A stretch of 7,428 nt of DNA from an uncultured Clostridia bacterium (GTDB taxonomy: Bacteria; Bacillota; Clostridia; UBA1381). The notes under the pieces were generated by a model. It made no database searches. It saw only the letters and a list, made by a program, of their open reading frames with translations, and had not been told where the DNA came from. Both the position numbers and the translations under genes were made by a program. Positions 1 through 6,548 of this stretch are shown piece by piece; the stretch's first letter is position 1, and each line of letters begins with the position of its first letter. Location: positions 1 through 7,428 of the forward strand of contig CAKSPN010000082.1 in the NCBI GenBank assembly GCA_934481375.1, given 5' to 3'.

Positions 1-97
1 CGGCATTGCCGCTCTCAAAGATTGTACCGCTCATAAGCGCTTTGTATACCGCAAAGGGTTTCCTTGCGGAAGTTGCCGCATTGTCAAGATACTTCAT
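1..97 (-). CDS. Cysteine desulfurase-like class V aminotransferase (5' end only)
   Basis: Only the first 32 codons are present; the gene runs off the low-coordinate edge. The visible protein opens MKYLDNAATSARKPFAVYKA and continues to ESGNA. The YLDNAAT opening is the hallmark N-terminus of PLP-dependent class V aminotransferases of the cysteine desulfurase / selenocysteine lyase group, which release sulfur or selenium from cysteine or selenocysteine. The catalytic Lys and Cys lie outside the window and cannot be checked. The ATG at 97 has a GGGGAG ribosome site about eight bases upstream, inside the end of the DUF3343 gene, and the two genes overlap by 14 bases, so they are probably co-translated. 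DUF3343 genes are often found beside this aminotransferase family, which supports the call. Which subfamily (IscS/NifS, SufS or the shorter Firmicute type) cannot be decided. Confidence 0.85.
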   Translation of the reverse strand, partial: MKYLDNAATSARKPFAVYKALMSGTIFESGNA

Positions 98-341
98 TGA
101 ATACACGCTCCCCGTCACGAATTTCTTCAATATATATTTTTTTGATCCGTATGCCATTCTCGTCGCATAACGGTCTTACTATTTTCAAAAGACGGTCATC
201 GGCACGCACCGAATACGAACACTCGCCGGTTTTGTTGAGCTTGCCGGGCGTGTGGACAACGTCGGCAGGATAGCCCGAGGAGGCTTCGAGAAGCTTTTTA
301 AGCCGTGCCGCCGTTGTTATTGAGCCTAATGTTATATACAA
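84..341 (-). CDS. DUF3343 family protein, putative Se/S carrier
   Basis: A protein of 85 residues starting MYITLGSITTAARLKKLLEA. The opening beta strand, the following helix and the later Cys in GECSYS (residue 41) match the small DUF3343 family, also called Se/S carrier-like. Its members are thought to bind or pass sulfur or selenium through a conserved Cys; the function is poorly established. A second Cys is at residue 59. I place the start at the TTG at 341 because AAAGGAG lies eight bases upstream; a longer reading from the TTG at 359 would run through that ribosome site. The gene follows rodA by 64 bases and overlaps the downstream cysteine desulfurase-like gene by 14 bases, so the two probably work together in sulfur or selenium handling. 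The leader contains inverted repeats that could mask the ribosome site. Confidence 0.8.
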   Translation of the reverse strand: MYITLGSITTAARLKKLLEASSGYPADVVHTPGKLNKTGECSYSVRADDRLLKIVRPLCDENGIRIKKIYIEEIRDGERVFNEVS

Positions 342-343
342 AA

Positions 344-400
344 AAATCACTCCTTTCAAATATTATCACTTATTGTATAATATTCCGAAGAGAGTGATTT
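344..400 (-). promoter_or_regulatory. Inverted-repeat leader that can mask the DUF3343 ribosome-binding site
   Basis: Read on the minus strand, AAATCACTC (400-392) is the perfect reverse complement of GAGTGATTT (352-344), with 39 bases between. The second arm includes the end of the ribosome site (AAAGGAG, 356-350), so pairing would cover it. An inner AGTGAT (370-365) can pair instead with ATCACT (398-393), giving a competing hairpin that would leave the ribosome site free. A second AAATCAC copy at 407-401 overlaps the rodA stop. The repeats are directly visible; a switching role is inference. No clear ligand aptamer is recognised. Because the distal arm runs into seven T residues, a weak terminator is an alternative reading. 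Confidence 0.4.
350..356 (-). promoter_or_regulatory. Ribosome-binding site deciding the TTG start of the DUF3343 gene
   Basis: AAAGGAG on the minus strand lies eight bases before the TTG at 341-339. This selects that TTG over the upstream in-frame TTG at 359, and the resulting N-terminus (MYITLGSIT) fits the family. Confidence 0.7.
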
Positions 401-405
401 GTGAT

Positions 406-1512
406 TTAATATACGTCGAATACGCTCCGCGGCTTGTTGTGGGCGGAAACGCTCAGCACAAGCCCTATTGCAAGCATATTTGTAACCATCGCCGTACCGC
501 CGTAGCTTATAAACGGGAGCGGAATACCCGTTACGGGCATAAGTCCTATGCACATACCTATGTTTTCAAAGGTATGGAATAAAAGCATTGACGCCGTTCC
601 CACGCAGATGTATCTGCCGAACGGATTGTCAGCCTTTTTTGCGATTTTAAAACAGCGCAGTATCAGCATAAACAGAAGCACCGTTACAATCACCGCACCG
701 ATAAGTCCGAACTCCTCTGCAATGACGGAGAATATGAAGTCGGTGTATTTTGTGGGTAAATATCCGAACTGATTTTGCGTACCCTGTAAATATCCTTTTC
801 CCCAAATCTGTCCCGAACCGACTGCTATTTTGGATTGTATAACGTTGTATCCTCTGTTCAGCGGATCAAGGTCGGGGTTTAAAAATACCTGTATACGCTT
901 TTTCTGATATTCGCTCAGCAGAAATTTGTATATCAGCGGAACGGAAACTATTCCTGCGCCGAGCGCCGCCGCAACGTATTTCCATGATATTTTTGCGGTG
1001 AACAGCATACATACGAACATAAACAGGAATACCAGAACGCTTCCCAAATCGGGCTGAAGCATAATAAGTCCCAAAAGAAGTCCGAGATGCAAAATCAGAC
1101 CTATTATGACGGGGATTTTGTTTATGCTTTCCTCAACCTTTGAAAGGTGGTATGAAAATGTTACTATAAAGCACACCTTTGCGATTTCGGACGGCTGTAT
1201 GCCGATTGCCCCGAACCGTATCCAGCTGCGTGCGCCCCAGTCGCCCGATATTCCGAAAAGCAGTACGGCAATCAGTATCAGCACGGCAAAAATATAGATG
1301 TATTTCGCCATATTTTTAAGCTGTTCGTAATCAAACCTGCTCATAAAAAGCATAACCGCACTTCCGATTACAAAAGCCGCCGACTGCACAATGACGTTCG
1401 TGTTTGTTTTAAGCGTGCGTGTTGCCGAATAAATCACGACTATTCCGAACACGGACAGTATAAATACAATAACCGCCAAAAACCAATCGGTCTTTTTTTC
1501 CGTAACCGGCAT
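406..1512 (-). CDS. rodA: RodA, SEDS-family peptidoglycan glycosyltransferase
   Basis: A 368-residue polytopic membrane protein with about ten hydrophobic segments, the usual SEDS length. RodA polymerises lipid II into glycan strands during cell elongation, working with a class B penicillin-binding protein. Visible SEDS signatures are WGARSWIRFG (92-101) with QPSEIAK after it, LQPDLGS (152-158), GWGKG-type IWGKGYLQGTQNQ (237-248), YTDFIFSVIAEEFG (256-269) with Asp258 in the position usually considered essential, and NIGMCIGLMPVTGIPLPF followed by SYGG (317-339). NIGM with the GTQNQFGYLP stretch favours RodA over FtsW or SpoVE; a sporulation paralogue is less likely but possible. The ATG at 1512 has AAAGGGG nine bases upstream. 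An in-frame TTG at 1536 with GGGAGG upstream would add eight residues. It follows the large lipoprotein gene by 39 bases with no terminator seen, so co-transcription with the acylation cassette is likely. Confidence 0.93.
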   Translation of the reverse strand: MPVTEKKTDWFLAVIVFILSVFGIVVIYSATRTLKTNTNVIVQSAAFVIGSAVMLFMSRFDYEQLKNMAKYIYIFAVLILIAVLLFGISGDWGARSWIRFGAIGIQPSEIAKVCFIVTFSYHLSKVEESINKIPVIIGLILHLGLLLGLIMLQPDLGSVLVFLFMFVCMLFTAKISWKYVAAALGAGIVSVPLIYKFLLSEYQKKRIQVFLNPDLDPLNRGYNVIQSKIAVGSGQIWGKGYLQGTQNQFGYLPTKYTDFIFSVIAEEFGLIGAVIVTVLLFMLILRCFKIAKKADNPFGRYICVGTASMLLFHTFENIGMCIGLMPVTGIPLPFISYGGTAMVTNMLAIGLVLSVSAHNKPRSVFDVY

Positions 1513-1521
1513 TTTGTAAAT

Positions 1522-1549
1522 CCCCTTTGTCTGCAATGCACTGCCTCCC
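1522..1549 (-). promoter_or_regulatory. Tandem ribosome-binding sites for two possible rodA starts
   Basis: GGGAGG (1549-1544) lies seven bases before an in-frame TTG at 1536. AAAGGGG (1528-1522) lies nine bases before the ATG at 1512. Both can pair with the 16S tail. I prefer the ATG because of its codon, but both starts may be used. Confidence 0.5.
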
Positions 1550-1551
1550 GT

Positions 1552-4419
1552 TTATTTTTCTATAACAAGCTCTGATGCTTTTCCGTATTTTCTGAAAATC
1601 GTTTTTCCGTTTTGGGAAACCGTTTCCCAGCCGTCGGACGGAGTTTTTGCATATCCGTCAGTAAAAACCTGCATAAAGCCGTTTTCCTTGAATTTCAGCG
1701 TGATGTTTTTCTTATTCTCGCGTATCTGCGCCGGAATGTTTACTGCTGTGATATGCGGCTCTTGTGTTCTTTCTTTTATAATTTCCGCCTCTTTGTCGAG
1801 CGAAACGTATACTGCGTGATTGTCTATCCGCCACACCGACGCATTACTGCGGTATGCGGTCGGGTCCTCGCTTTTTCCGAAAACCACCTTTACGCCCGTG
1901 CAGTCCGCATAGCGCTTATCGTATAGCGGTGAGTGCTTATCCGACGTTTCGGCGGAAAGAATGATTTTCCCGTCCTCACGTCTTGCGTGAACTTTAACCG
2001 CATAAGCGGCGGTGACGGCTTTTGCAAGCTGATCCTCGCCTACAAACGAATACCCGTTCTCGCCCGTGATTTTATCAACCTTTTTAATCTGCTCCTCCTG
2101 GTTTTCCTCATCGCTGTAGATGTAATCGCAGTGATTGTAGAAAAGCAGAGGAACTTCATATTTTGCCGAGGTTTTTGAGAAAAGCTCGGGACCGTAAGGC
2201 GTGTTTGACGGCTGCAGCATAAGCATACCGTTTGAAAGCTCGAACGGTATTATAAGCGAATTTTCCGCACTTATCTGCGGAACTGCACTGCTGCACGGCG
2301 TCTGCGAACCGCTGTTCCATAAAAGTCCCGACTCGTACTGATGCCTGTATGTGCCGTCATATCCCTGCTCATTATCAAAATCGCCGTCATAGCCTATCTG
2401 GCTTGTAAACCATGTGTGCTGATTTGCGCCCAAGCCGTCCCAACCGAGCCCGTAGGACGCAAACGCCTTTTTGTGCATCGAAAGCTCGTTGCACTCTTGC
2501 TCCTCGTCGGCATATTTCTGTGTGAGCGAATGAACACCGAGATAGATATAATTGTCCTTAAAATAATCTATATGCTTTTGCAGTTTGTCACGGAGCGGAA
2601 AATACGGACTGTCTATCGGATATGCCGCACCGTATTCAAGCTCACCGCATATAAGTTCCGTTTTGCCGTCGCCGTCAAGGTCGTAAAATCTCGGCACGCA
2701 GTTCTCGCCGAATTTCAGATGCTTGTTTCCGTTGTAATTGTATTTTTCGCCGTCAAGATAACCGCTGAACTTATAACCGCCGTCCGTTTTCTCAAATTCG
2801 GCAATATATCCTTCGCCGATGCCCGCATAAAGCTTTCCGTCCTCCGTTACGCACGGTGCGCACCAGCTGTGCTTGGAGTCGATTGTTTCGTATTCGCCAA
2901 AGCTTATTCCGTATTGCGATTTTTTGCCGTAATAAATGCGCAGATCGCCTTTCCGCGAACCGACCGCAATATCATCAAGACCGTCGCCGTCCAAATCACC
3001 GGCGGAAATCATAGAGTCTGTAAGTTCCGTTTCGAGAATTACGCCCTGCTTTTCAAACATACAGCCGGATATGCGTTTAAAGCAGTAGATTTTTCCGTCC
3101 TCACTGCCCGATATAAGCTCGTCCTCACCATCAAGATCAATATCCGCAAAGGCGGGGGAAGAGTATGCGCCGGTATTGAGCGCCGCACCTTCCGTATCGG
3201 TAAGATATACGGGAGCGCCGAACTCGTAATTTTCATTACTGCCTATTCCGCTGTACAGATACAGGTTTCCGTCACCCGCACCGCATATCAAATCCGTTTT
3301 GCCGTCGCCGTCAAAATCGCACGGGAGCGGATAAGCACGGAGAGTGTATTCGCCCGTATATTTGAAATAGCTTTCGCTTTCCTCGTATTTGCCTATTTTA
3401 AGCCACTTTTTCATAGAAACGCAGTGCTTACCCGATGAGTATGCGTTTTCGTATGCGTCGGGCTCGTATCTGCCGTTGTTTTCTTTTATATATGTCACCG
3501 TTTCCGCACGCTCAAACCACGTGTACGGGTTTCGCACAAGCGTGAATGACGGGAACTGCCCGTATTCACGGCACAGCTTATCAAATTTAAGGGCGCTTTC
3601 GTTTTCAATGCCCGTTATATCCTCGTAATGCAGTTCCCACGCCGCCGGTTTTGTTCCGAACGAGCCGAAGGTGCGCCACACGGCATAGCCGTATTTTTTA
3701 ATCGACACAAATTCCGCAAAACAGCTCTGCAAAAGAATATTTGCGCCGACAGTCGAGTTTGAGAAATATTCGCCCCTGTTTTTCGGCGTAAGGTCATTTA
3801 CCGAAAATGCGTTGGGAAGTACGGGATTGGTGAAAAAGACATACCCGTTTCCGTATTGATTTAACGTATACAGCGAAAGTCCGTCAAACCCCGCAACCTC
3901 CTGTGCATCTGACGTTACGGCGCCGTAGCCGTAGTCCTTTTGCGATAATACGTCATAATTTTTGTAGTTGCTGTACAGATGCAGAAAATCGCACAAAAGC
4001 TCTTGAATTTTCAGCATATCGCCGCCGTCGTCGGGGCAGATAAATTCCGTGGGGCATTTTTCAAGCTTTACAAACTTTTCCGCACCGATAAAATCGGCGT
4101 CAAAGCTGTTGTAAAGAGCATTGTCGAGAAATACCGAGCCGCCGTTTTTTACATAGTCCTCAACAGCGGACAAATCCTTGTCCGCCATACTTTTGTCAAT
4201 AAAAAGCATATCGTAACCCGACAAATCGCCGTCAGCCGAAGAAAGCTCCTCCGCATCAAGCGTGGCAATCATGGAACGGCAAAGCTGTTTGTACGTGTCG
4301 CTGCCGCTCTCGGCGCTTATAACTCCGGCACGCAGTGTGTCGCCGTCAATCTGTTGCTGCGCTTTGCAGGAGCATAAAAGGAGCATACACAAAACGATTA
4401 AAACTGTTTTTATCTTCAT
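1552..4419 (-). CDS. Large FG-GAP/VCBS-repeat lipoprotein with amidotransferase-like and deacetylase-like domains
   Basis: A 955-residue protein. The signal peptide MKIKTVLIVLCMLLLCSC carries a lipobox-like LCSC, so Cys18 is the likely lipidated residue and the protein should sit on the outer face of the membrane. Residues about 28-235 resemble a class I glutamine amidotransferase / ThuA-like fold (YDMLFID at 69, VKNGGSVFLDN at 90, GNGYVFFTNPVLPN at 190); no catalytic triad is recognised. Residues about 258-354 and 601-850 look like two halves of a NodB/DUF2334-like polysaccharide deacetylase barrel (HYEDITG at 264, YLGVHSLTQ at 626, LLFYNHCDYIY at 758). Between them (about 355-600) lies an FG-GAP/VCBS propeller with four clear calcium-type motifs: DFDGDGKTD 368, DIDLDGEDE 426, DLDGDGLDD 475, DLDGDGKTE 580. 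The C-terminus (about 850-955) looks like beta-sandwich. The ATG at 4419 has CGAGGG eight bases upstream and lies one base after the microprotein stop. The propeller is secure; the other domains are inferred from motifs. The substrate is unknown, perhaps the acylated polymer. Confidence 0.75.
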   Translation of the reverse strand: MKIKTVLIVLCMLLLCSCKAQQQIDGDTLRAGVISAESGSDTYKQLCRSMIATLDAEELSSADGDLSGYDMLFIDKSMADKDLSAVEDYVKNGGSVFLDNALYNSFDADFIGAEKFVKLEKCPTEFICPDDGGDMLKIQELLCDFLHLYSNYKNYDVLSQKDYGYGAVTSDAQEVAGFDGLSLYTLNQYGNGYVFFTNPVLPNAFSVNDLTPKNRGEYFSNSTVGANILLQSCFAEFVSIKKYGYAVWRTFGSFGTKPAAWELHYEDITGIENESALKFDKLCREYGQFPSFTLVRNPYTWFERAETVTYIKENNGRYEPDAYENAYSSGKHCVSMKKWLKIGKYEESESYFKYTGEYTLRAYPLPCDFDGDGKTDLICGAGDGNLYLYSGIGSNENYEFGAPVYLTDTEGAALNTGAYSSPAFADIDLDGEDELISGSEDGKIYCFKRISGCMFEKQGVILETELTDSMISAGDLDGDGLDDIAVGSRKGDLRIYYGKKSQYGISFGEYETIDSKHSWCAPCVTEDGKLYAGIGEGYIAEFEKTDGGYKFSGYLDGEKYNYNGNKHLKFGENCVPRFYDLDGDGKTELICGELEYGAAYPIDSPYFPLRDKLQKHIDYFKDNYIYLGVHSLTQKYADEEQECNELSMHKKAFASYGLGWDGLGANQHTWFTSQIGYDGDFDNEQGYDGTYRHQYESGLLWNSGSQTPCSSAVPQISAENSLIIPFELSNGMLMLQPSNTPYGPELFSKTSAKYEVPLLFYNHCDYIYSDEENQEEQIKKVDKITGENGYSFVGEDQLAKAVTAAYAVKVHARREDGKIILSAETSDKHSPLYDKRYADCTGVKVVFGKSEDPTAYRSNASVWRIDNHAVYVSLDKEAEIIKERTQEPHITAVNIPAQIRENKKNITLKFKENGFMQVFTDGYAKTPSDGWETVSQNGKTIFRKYGKASELVIEK
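2620..3357 (-). repeat. FG-GAP/VCBS beta-propeller repeat block within the lipoprotein gene
   Basis: This part encodes residues about 355-600, with four intact DxDxDGxxD-type loops and probably one degenerate blade (about 519-545, around the GIGEGYIAEFEK stretch). Two blades are also alike at the DNA level: a 22-base stretch is identical at 2657-2678 and 3293-3314, and the similarity extends about 13 bases further toward lower coordinates with few mismatches. That suggests blade duplication or gene conversion. Such propellers usually bind calcium and often bind glycans or proteins. Confidence 0.7.
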
Positions 4420-4420
4420 A

Positions 4421-4528
4421 TTAAAAGCCCTCGTATATGAACGTGCCGTTTCCCGTAAAGAAAATGCACACAAGTATAAACATTATAAGGTACAGCAGAA
4501 AAACCGCCGATTTTTTTATAAATTTCAT
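4421..4528 (-). CDS. DltX-like membrane microprotein (C-terminal FIYEGF)
   Basis: A complete 35-codon frame whose protein begins MKFIKKSAVFLLYLIMF and ends TGNGTFIYEGF. It has a positively charged N-terminus, one membrane segment (about 8-25), and a short tail predicted to face outside. The tail closely resembles the C-terminus of DltX, which as I recall it ends GGTFIYNEF; the aromatic-I-Y-acidic motif is kept (Tyr32). DltX is a small required partner of DltB and DltD, and its C-terminal tyrosine has been proposed to carry the D-alanyl group between them. The ATG at 4528 has GGAG six bases upstream, lies one base after the stop of the SGNH gene, and its own stop is one base before the lipoprotein ATG. 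It is shorter than most DltX proteins (about 45-50 residues) and sits after the DltD-like gene rather than at the front of the operon. A chance frame is unlikely given the motif, spacing and context. Confidence 0.85.
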   Translation of the reverse strand: MKFIKKSAVFLLYLIMFILVCIFFTGNGTFIYEGF

Positions 4529-4529
4529 A

Positions 4530-5402
4530 TCATTCTCCGTTAAGCCATTTATCTATTTCTTCCGTAAATTTCGGTGAACCGACATCGTAGTTTAAATGTC
4601 CCGTATCGTAAAACCATTCGGGCGGACACTCCGTTTCCATATCCAGAACCTCAACGCCGTAACGGTCAAATACCTTGTACGCCTCGCTCTTTATCTCACC
4701 CAAAAGCGGCGGCATATCGTAGTCTGTGTTCCAGGGCATCCATACAGCACGTATAAGTATGCCGTTTTTGCCACAGTATTTTATTATCTTCTCCAAAGCG
4801 TCCAGGTTATCCGAGAATTTTTCTATCGGCTGATTAAAATACTCGGTTTCGTATTCCTTTAATTTCTCCTCCATTGCACTGCGTGCCACACGTCCGTGGT
4901 ACACGCTTTTCTCCTGCGGAAGATATTTAAACGGAAGCGGATTTTCACCGTCCAAAAGCTTTTCAAAGCCGTCCGTTATCATCGGATAAAATCTGTCACG
5001 CTCAAAATACGCATACGGCTGATACGGTTTTTTGTGCCATATATAGGTCGGGTTTGTGTCAAAATCATCATAAAGCGTCAGATAATTAAGCCCGATAACA
5101 AGCTCCGAGCCTATATGTATCTGCTTTTGGCAAATCATATCCCATAAATCCGTCACAACGCCGTAATCCAGTCCGAGGTTTACGTACCCCGAATTGCTCT
5201 TATCCTCCATAAATGCGGAAATAACAACGGAATTTCCGAAAAACACCTTGTCCCACACTTTTTCGGGGTGCTTGTACTGCGTTATCTCAAAATCGTTTTT
5301 GACAAAATAATCGCTGTAGGCTATGAAGTTTGTCTTTGTGAGGTACGTATCGCAGCCGAAAAGCACCGCCGCAATAAGCACCGCTGTAATCATTTTCTTC
5401 AT
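4530..5402 (-). CDS. DltD-like SGNH-fold extracytoplasmic protein
   Basis: A 290-residue protein with an N-terminal hydrophobic segment (4-16) ending LFGC. Cys17 could be a lipidation site, though Phe at -2 is not typical, so it may be a plain membrane anchor. SGNH-hydrolase landmarks are visible: FFGNSVV with Ser58 as the likely nucleophile, LGLDYG with block II glycine, VIGLN (102-106) fitting the GxN of block III, and YDTGH with Asp266 and His269 as the DxxH block, followed by LNYDVGSPKF. DltD acts outside the membrane in D-alanylation of teichoic acids, taking the acyl group toward the polymer. At 290 residues it is about 100 shorter than typical DltD (about 390), so it may be a relative acting on another polymer. 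Its ATG overlaps the MBOAT stop by four bases (ATGA), which indicates translational coupling, with AGAGGA upstream. An O-acyl esterase is the main alternative. Confidence 0.8.
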   Translation of the reverse strand: MKKMITAVLIAAVLFGCDTYLTKTNFIAYSDYFVKNDFEITQYKHPEKVWDKVFFGNSVVISAFMEDKSNSGYVNLGLDYGVVTDLWDMICQKQIHIGSELVIGLNYLTLYDDFDTNPTYIWHKKPYQPYAYFERDRFYPMITDGFEKLLDGENPLPFKYLPQEKSVYHGRVARSAMEEKLKEYETEYFNQPIEKFSDNLDALEKIIKYCGKNGILIRAVWMPWNTDYDMPPLLGEIKSEAYKVFDRYGVEVLDMETECPPEWFYDTGHLNYDVGSPKFTEEIDKWLNGE

Positions 5403-6547
5403 ATTCTGATAAATCCTCTTAATATCTCAAAAAATTGCTCTCCCGAAACAGTAACCATAAGCGTGTTCACCGCAAACAGGAAGTTCACGATAAAACAGCG
5501 CAGTATATATACGCCCTTGTTCATTTTACGCTTGTCGGCGGTGGTGAGCCCGAAAAGGTTTTCCAAGCCGAGGCATAAGCCGTTGTATATACCGCCTATT
5601 ATGTTTATAAATGCAAAGCCGTGCCACATCTCCATGACGAACATTATCGCAAAACCTACCAGTGCGGACGGTATGCGCTTAAGGCGCTTGCCGTTTAATA
5701 CTACAAAAATATGCTCACGCACCCAGTCGCTTAAGGTTATGTGCCAGTTGCGCCAGAACTGCGTGAATGACGCCGCCGCCCACGGTTTTCGGAAGTTTTC
5801 GGGAACGGTATATCCCATTGCGTTTCCGACCGATATGGCAATGTCGCTGTAGCCGGAAAGGTCGAAAAACAGCGTGAAATAGCTTAGTACAACAAGGAGA
5901 AAGCTTATTAAAATGTTCTTTTCCGCACCTAAAAGATGCGTAAAAAGCGTCTGTACAAAAAACAGTACCACCATTTTCTTGAACATTCCCTTTATAAACC
6001 GCTTAAGACAGCAGATAAACCGCTTGCCGTCAAGCGGAACTGGTTTGTTGTACACCTTTAAAAAGTCACGGTAGCGGAAAATAGGTCCCGATGTGAATAC
6101 GGGGAAGAACAGCATATAGTTTGCATACGTAAGAAACGGAATTTTCATATCCGTATAGTACACAAAATACATTGCGTCCACTGCTTTGAGCATATGATAC
6201 GCTATTCCGACAAACGTTATAATAACCGGGAGTGACGGGAAAAACTCCGTCATTCTTCCGTAGAAAAACGGTATCGTGCATACAAGCGACAAAAATACAA
6301 AAAGGAACTTTTTGCATTTTTTCGCACGCCGCAAAAAGCACACCAGTATATATGTTATGATTGTGTAAACAAGGCTTGCGAAAAGCAGGCGCACCGAAAC
6401 GTATCCGATTACCGCCATATCCGCAAAAATCAGCACCTTAGGTCCGAAATCCTTTTTGAACAGCAGGCGTGAAAGCCCCGAAAAAACAATCATAGCTCCG
6501 CACGCAATAAGCAGGCGGAAAAGAATATCCGATTGTAAATACCACAT
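5399..6547 (-). CDS. MBOAT-family membrane acyltransferase, DltB-like
   Basis: A 382-residue polytopic membrane protein, close to usual DltB length. MBOAT enzymes form a channel through the membrane and move an acyl group from a cytoplasmic donor (here probably the neighbouring carrier protein) to an outside acceptor. Strong signatures are FFPVFTSGPIFRYRDF (147-162), FFDLSGYSDIAISVGNAMG (227-245), ENFRKPWAAASFTQFWRNWH (250-269) with His269, and MEMWHGF (305-311) with His309 as the expected catalytic histidine. These distinguish the DltB/AlgI branch. Alginate-type AlgI acetylases lack a dedicated carrier protein gene, so the adjacent adenylation and carrier genes favour DltB-like amino-acid transfer. 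The ATG at 6547 lies one base after the carrier protein stop, with AGGA just upstream, and its stop overlaps the SGNH start. The transferred group, D-alanine or another, cannot be told from this sequence. Confidence 0.92.
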   Translation of the reverse strand: MWYLQSDILFRLLIACGAMIVFSGLSRLLFKKDFGPKVLIFADMAVIGYVSVRLLFASLVYTIITYILVCFLRRAKKCKKFLFVFLSLVCTIPFFYGRMTEFFPSLPVIITFVGIAYHMLKAVDAMYFVYYTDMKIPFLTYANYMLFFPVFTSGPIFRYRDFLKVYNKPVPLDGKRFICCLKRFIKGMFKKMVVLFFVQTLFTHLLGAEKNILISFLLVVLSYFTLFFDLSGYSDIAISVGNAMGYTVPENFRKPWAAASFTQFWRNWHITLSDWVREHIFVVLNGKRLKRIPSALVGFAIMFVMEMWHGFAFINIIGGIYNGLCLGLENLFGLTTADKRKMNKGVYILRCFIVNFLFAVNTLMVTVSGEQFFEILRGFIRI

Positions 6548-6548
6548 A

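Noticed and set aside
342..359. Longer DUF3343 start at the TTG at 359
   Set aside because: It would translate through the AAAGGAG ribosome site and add residues not fitting the family N-terminus.
372..377. TACAAT as a -10 box for a DUF3343 promoter on the minus strand
   Set aside because: No reasonable -35 box is found 16-18 bases upstream; the region is AT-rich and such hexamers arise by chance.
376..381. Perfect TATAAT on the plus strand in the rodA-DUF3343 gap, as an antisense promoter into rodA
   Set aside because: The matching -35 position (353-358) has only about half of the consensus, and no plus-strand gene follows.
340..400. Rho-independent terminator after rodA
   Set aside because: The inverted repeat is followed by T residues, but the loop is 39 bases, the stem is AT-rich, and the T run overlaps the next gene's start. 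A leader structure is the better reading, though weak termination is not excluded.
2341..3438. A 365-codon open frame on the plus strand
   Set aside because: It lies opposite the lipoprotein propeller repeats, has no family-like motif, and its length follows from the base composition of the real gene on the other strand.
4420..4473. Upstream extension of the lipoprotein gene adding 18 residues
   Set aside because: It would put charged residues before the signal peptide, has no ribosome site, and overlaps the microprotein gene in another frame. The ATG at 4419 has CGAGGG at proper spacing.
6066..6341. A 91-codon minus-strand frame inside the MBOAT gene
   Set aside because: It overlaps the well-supported MBOAT frame in another phase, with no family features.
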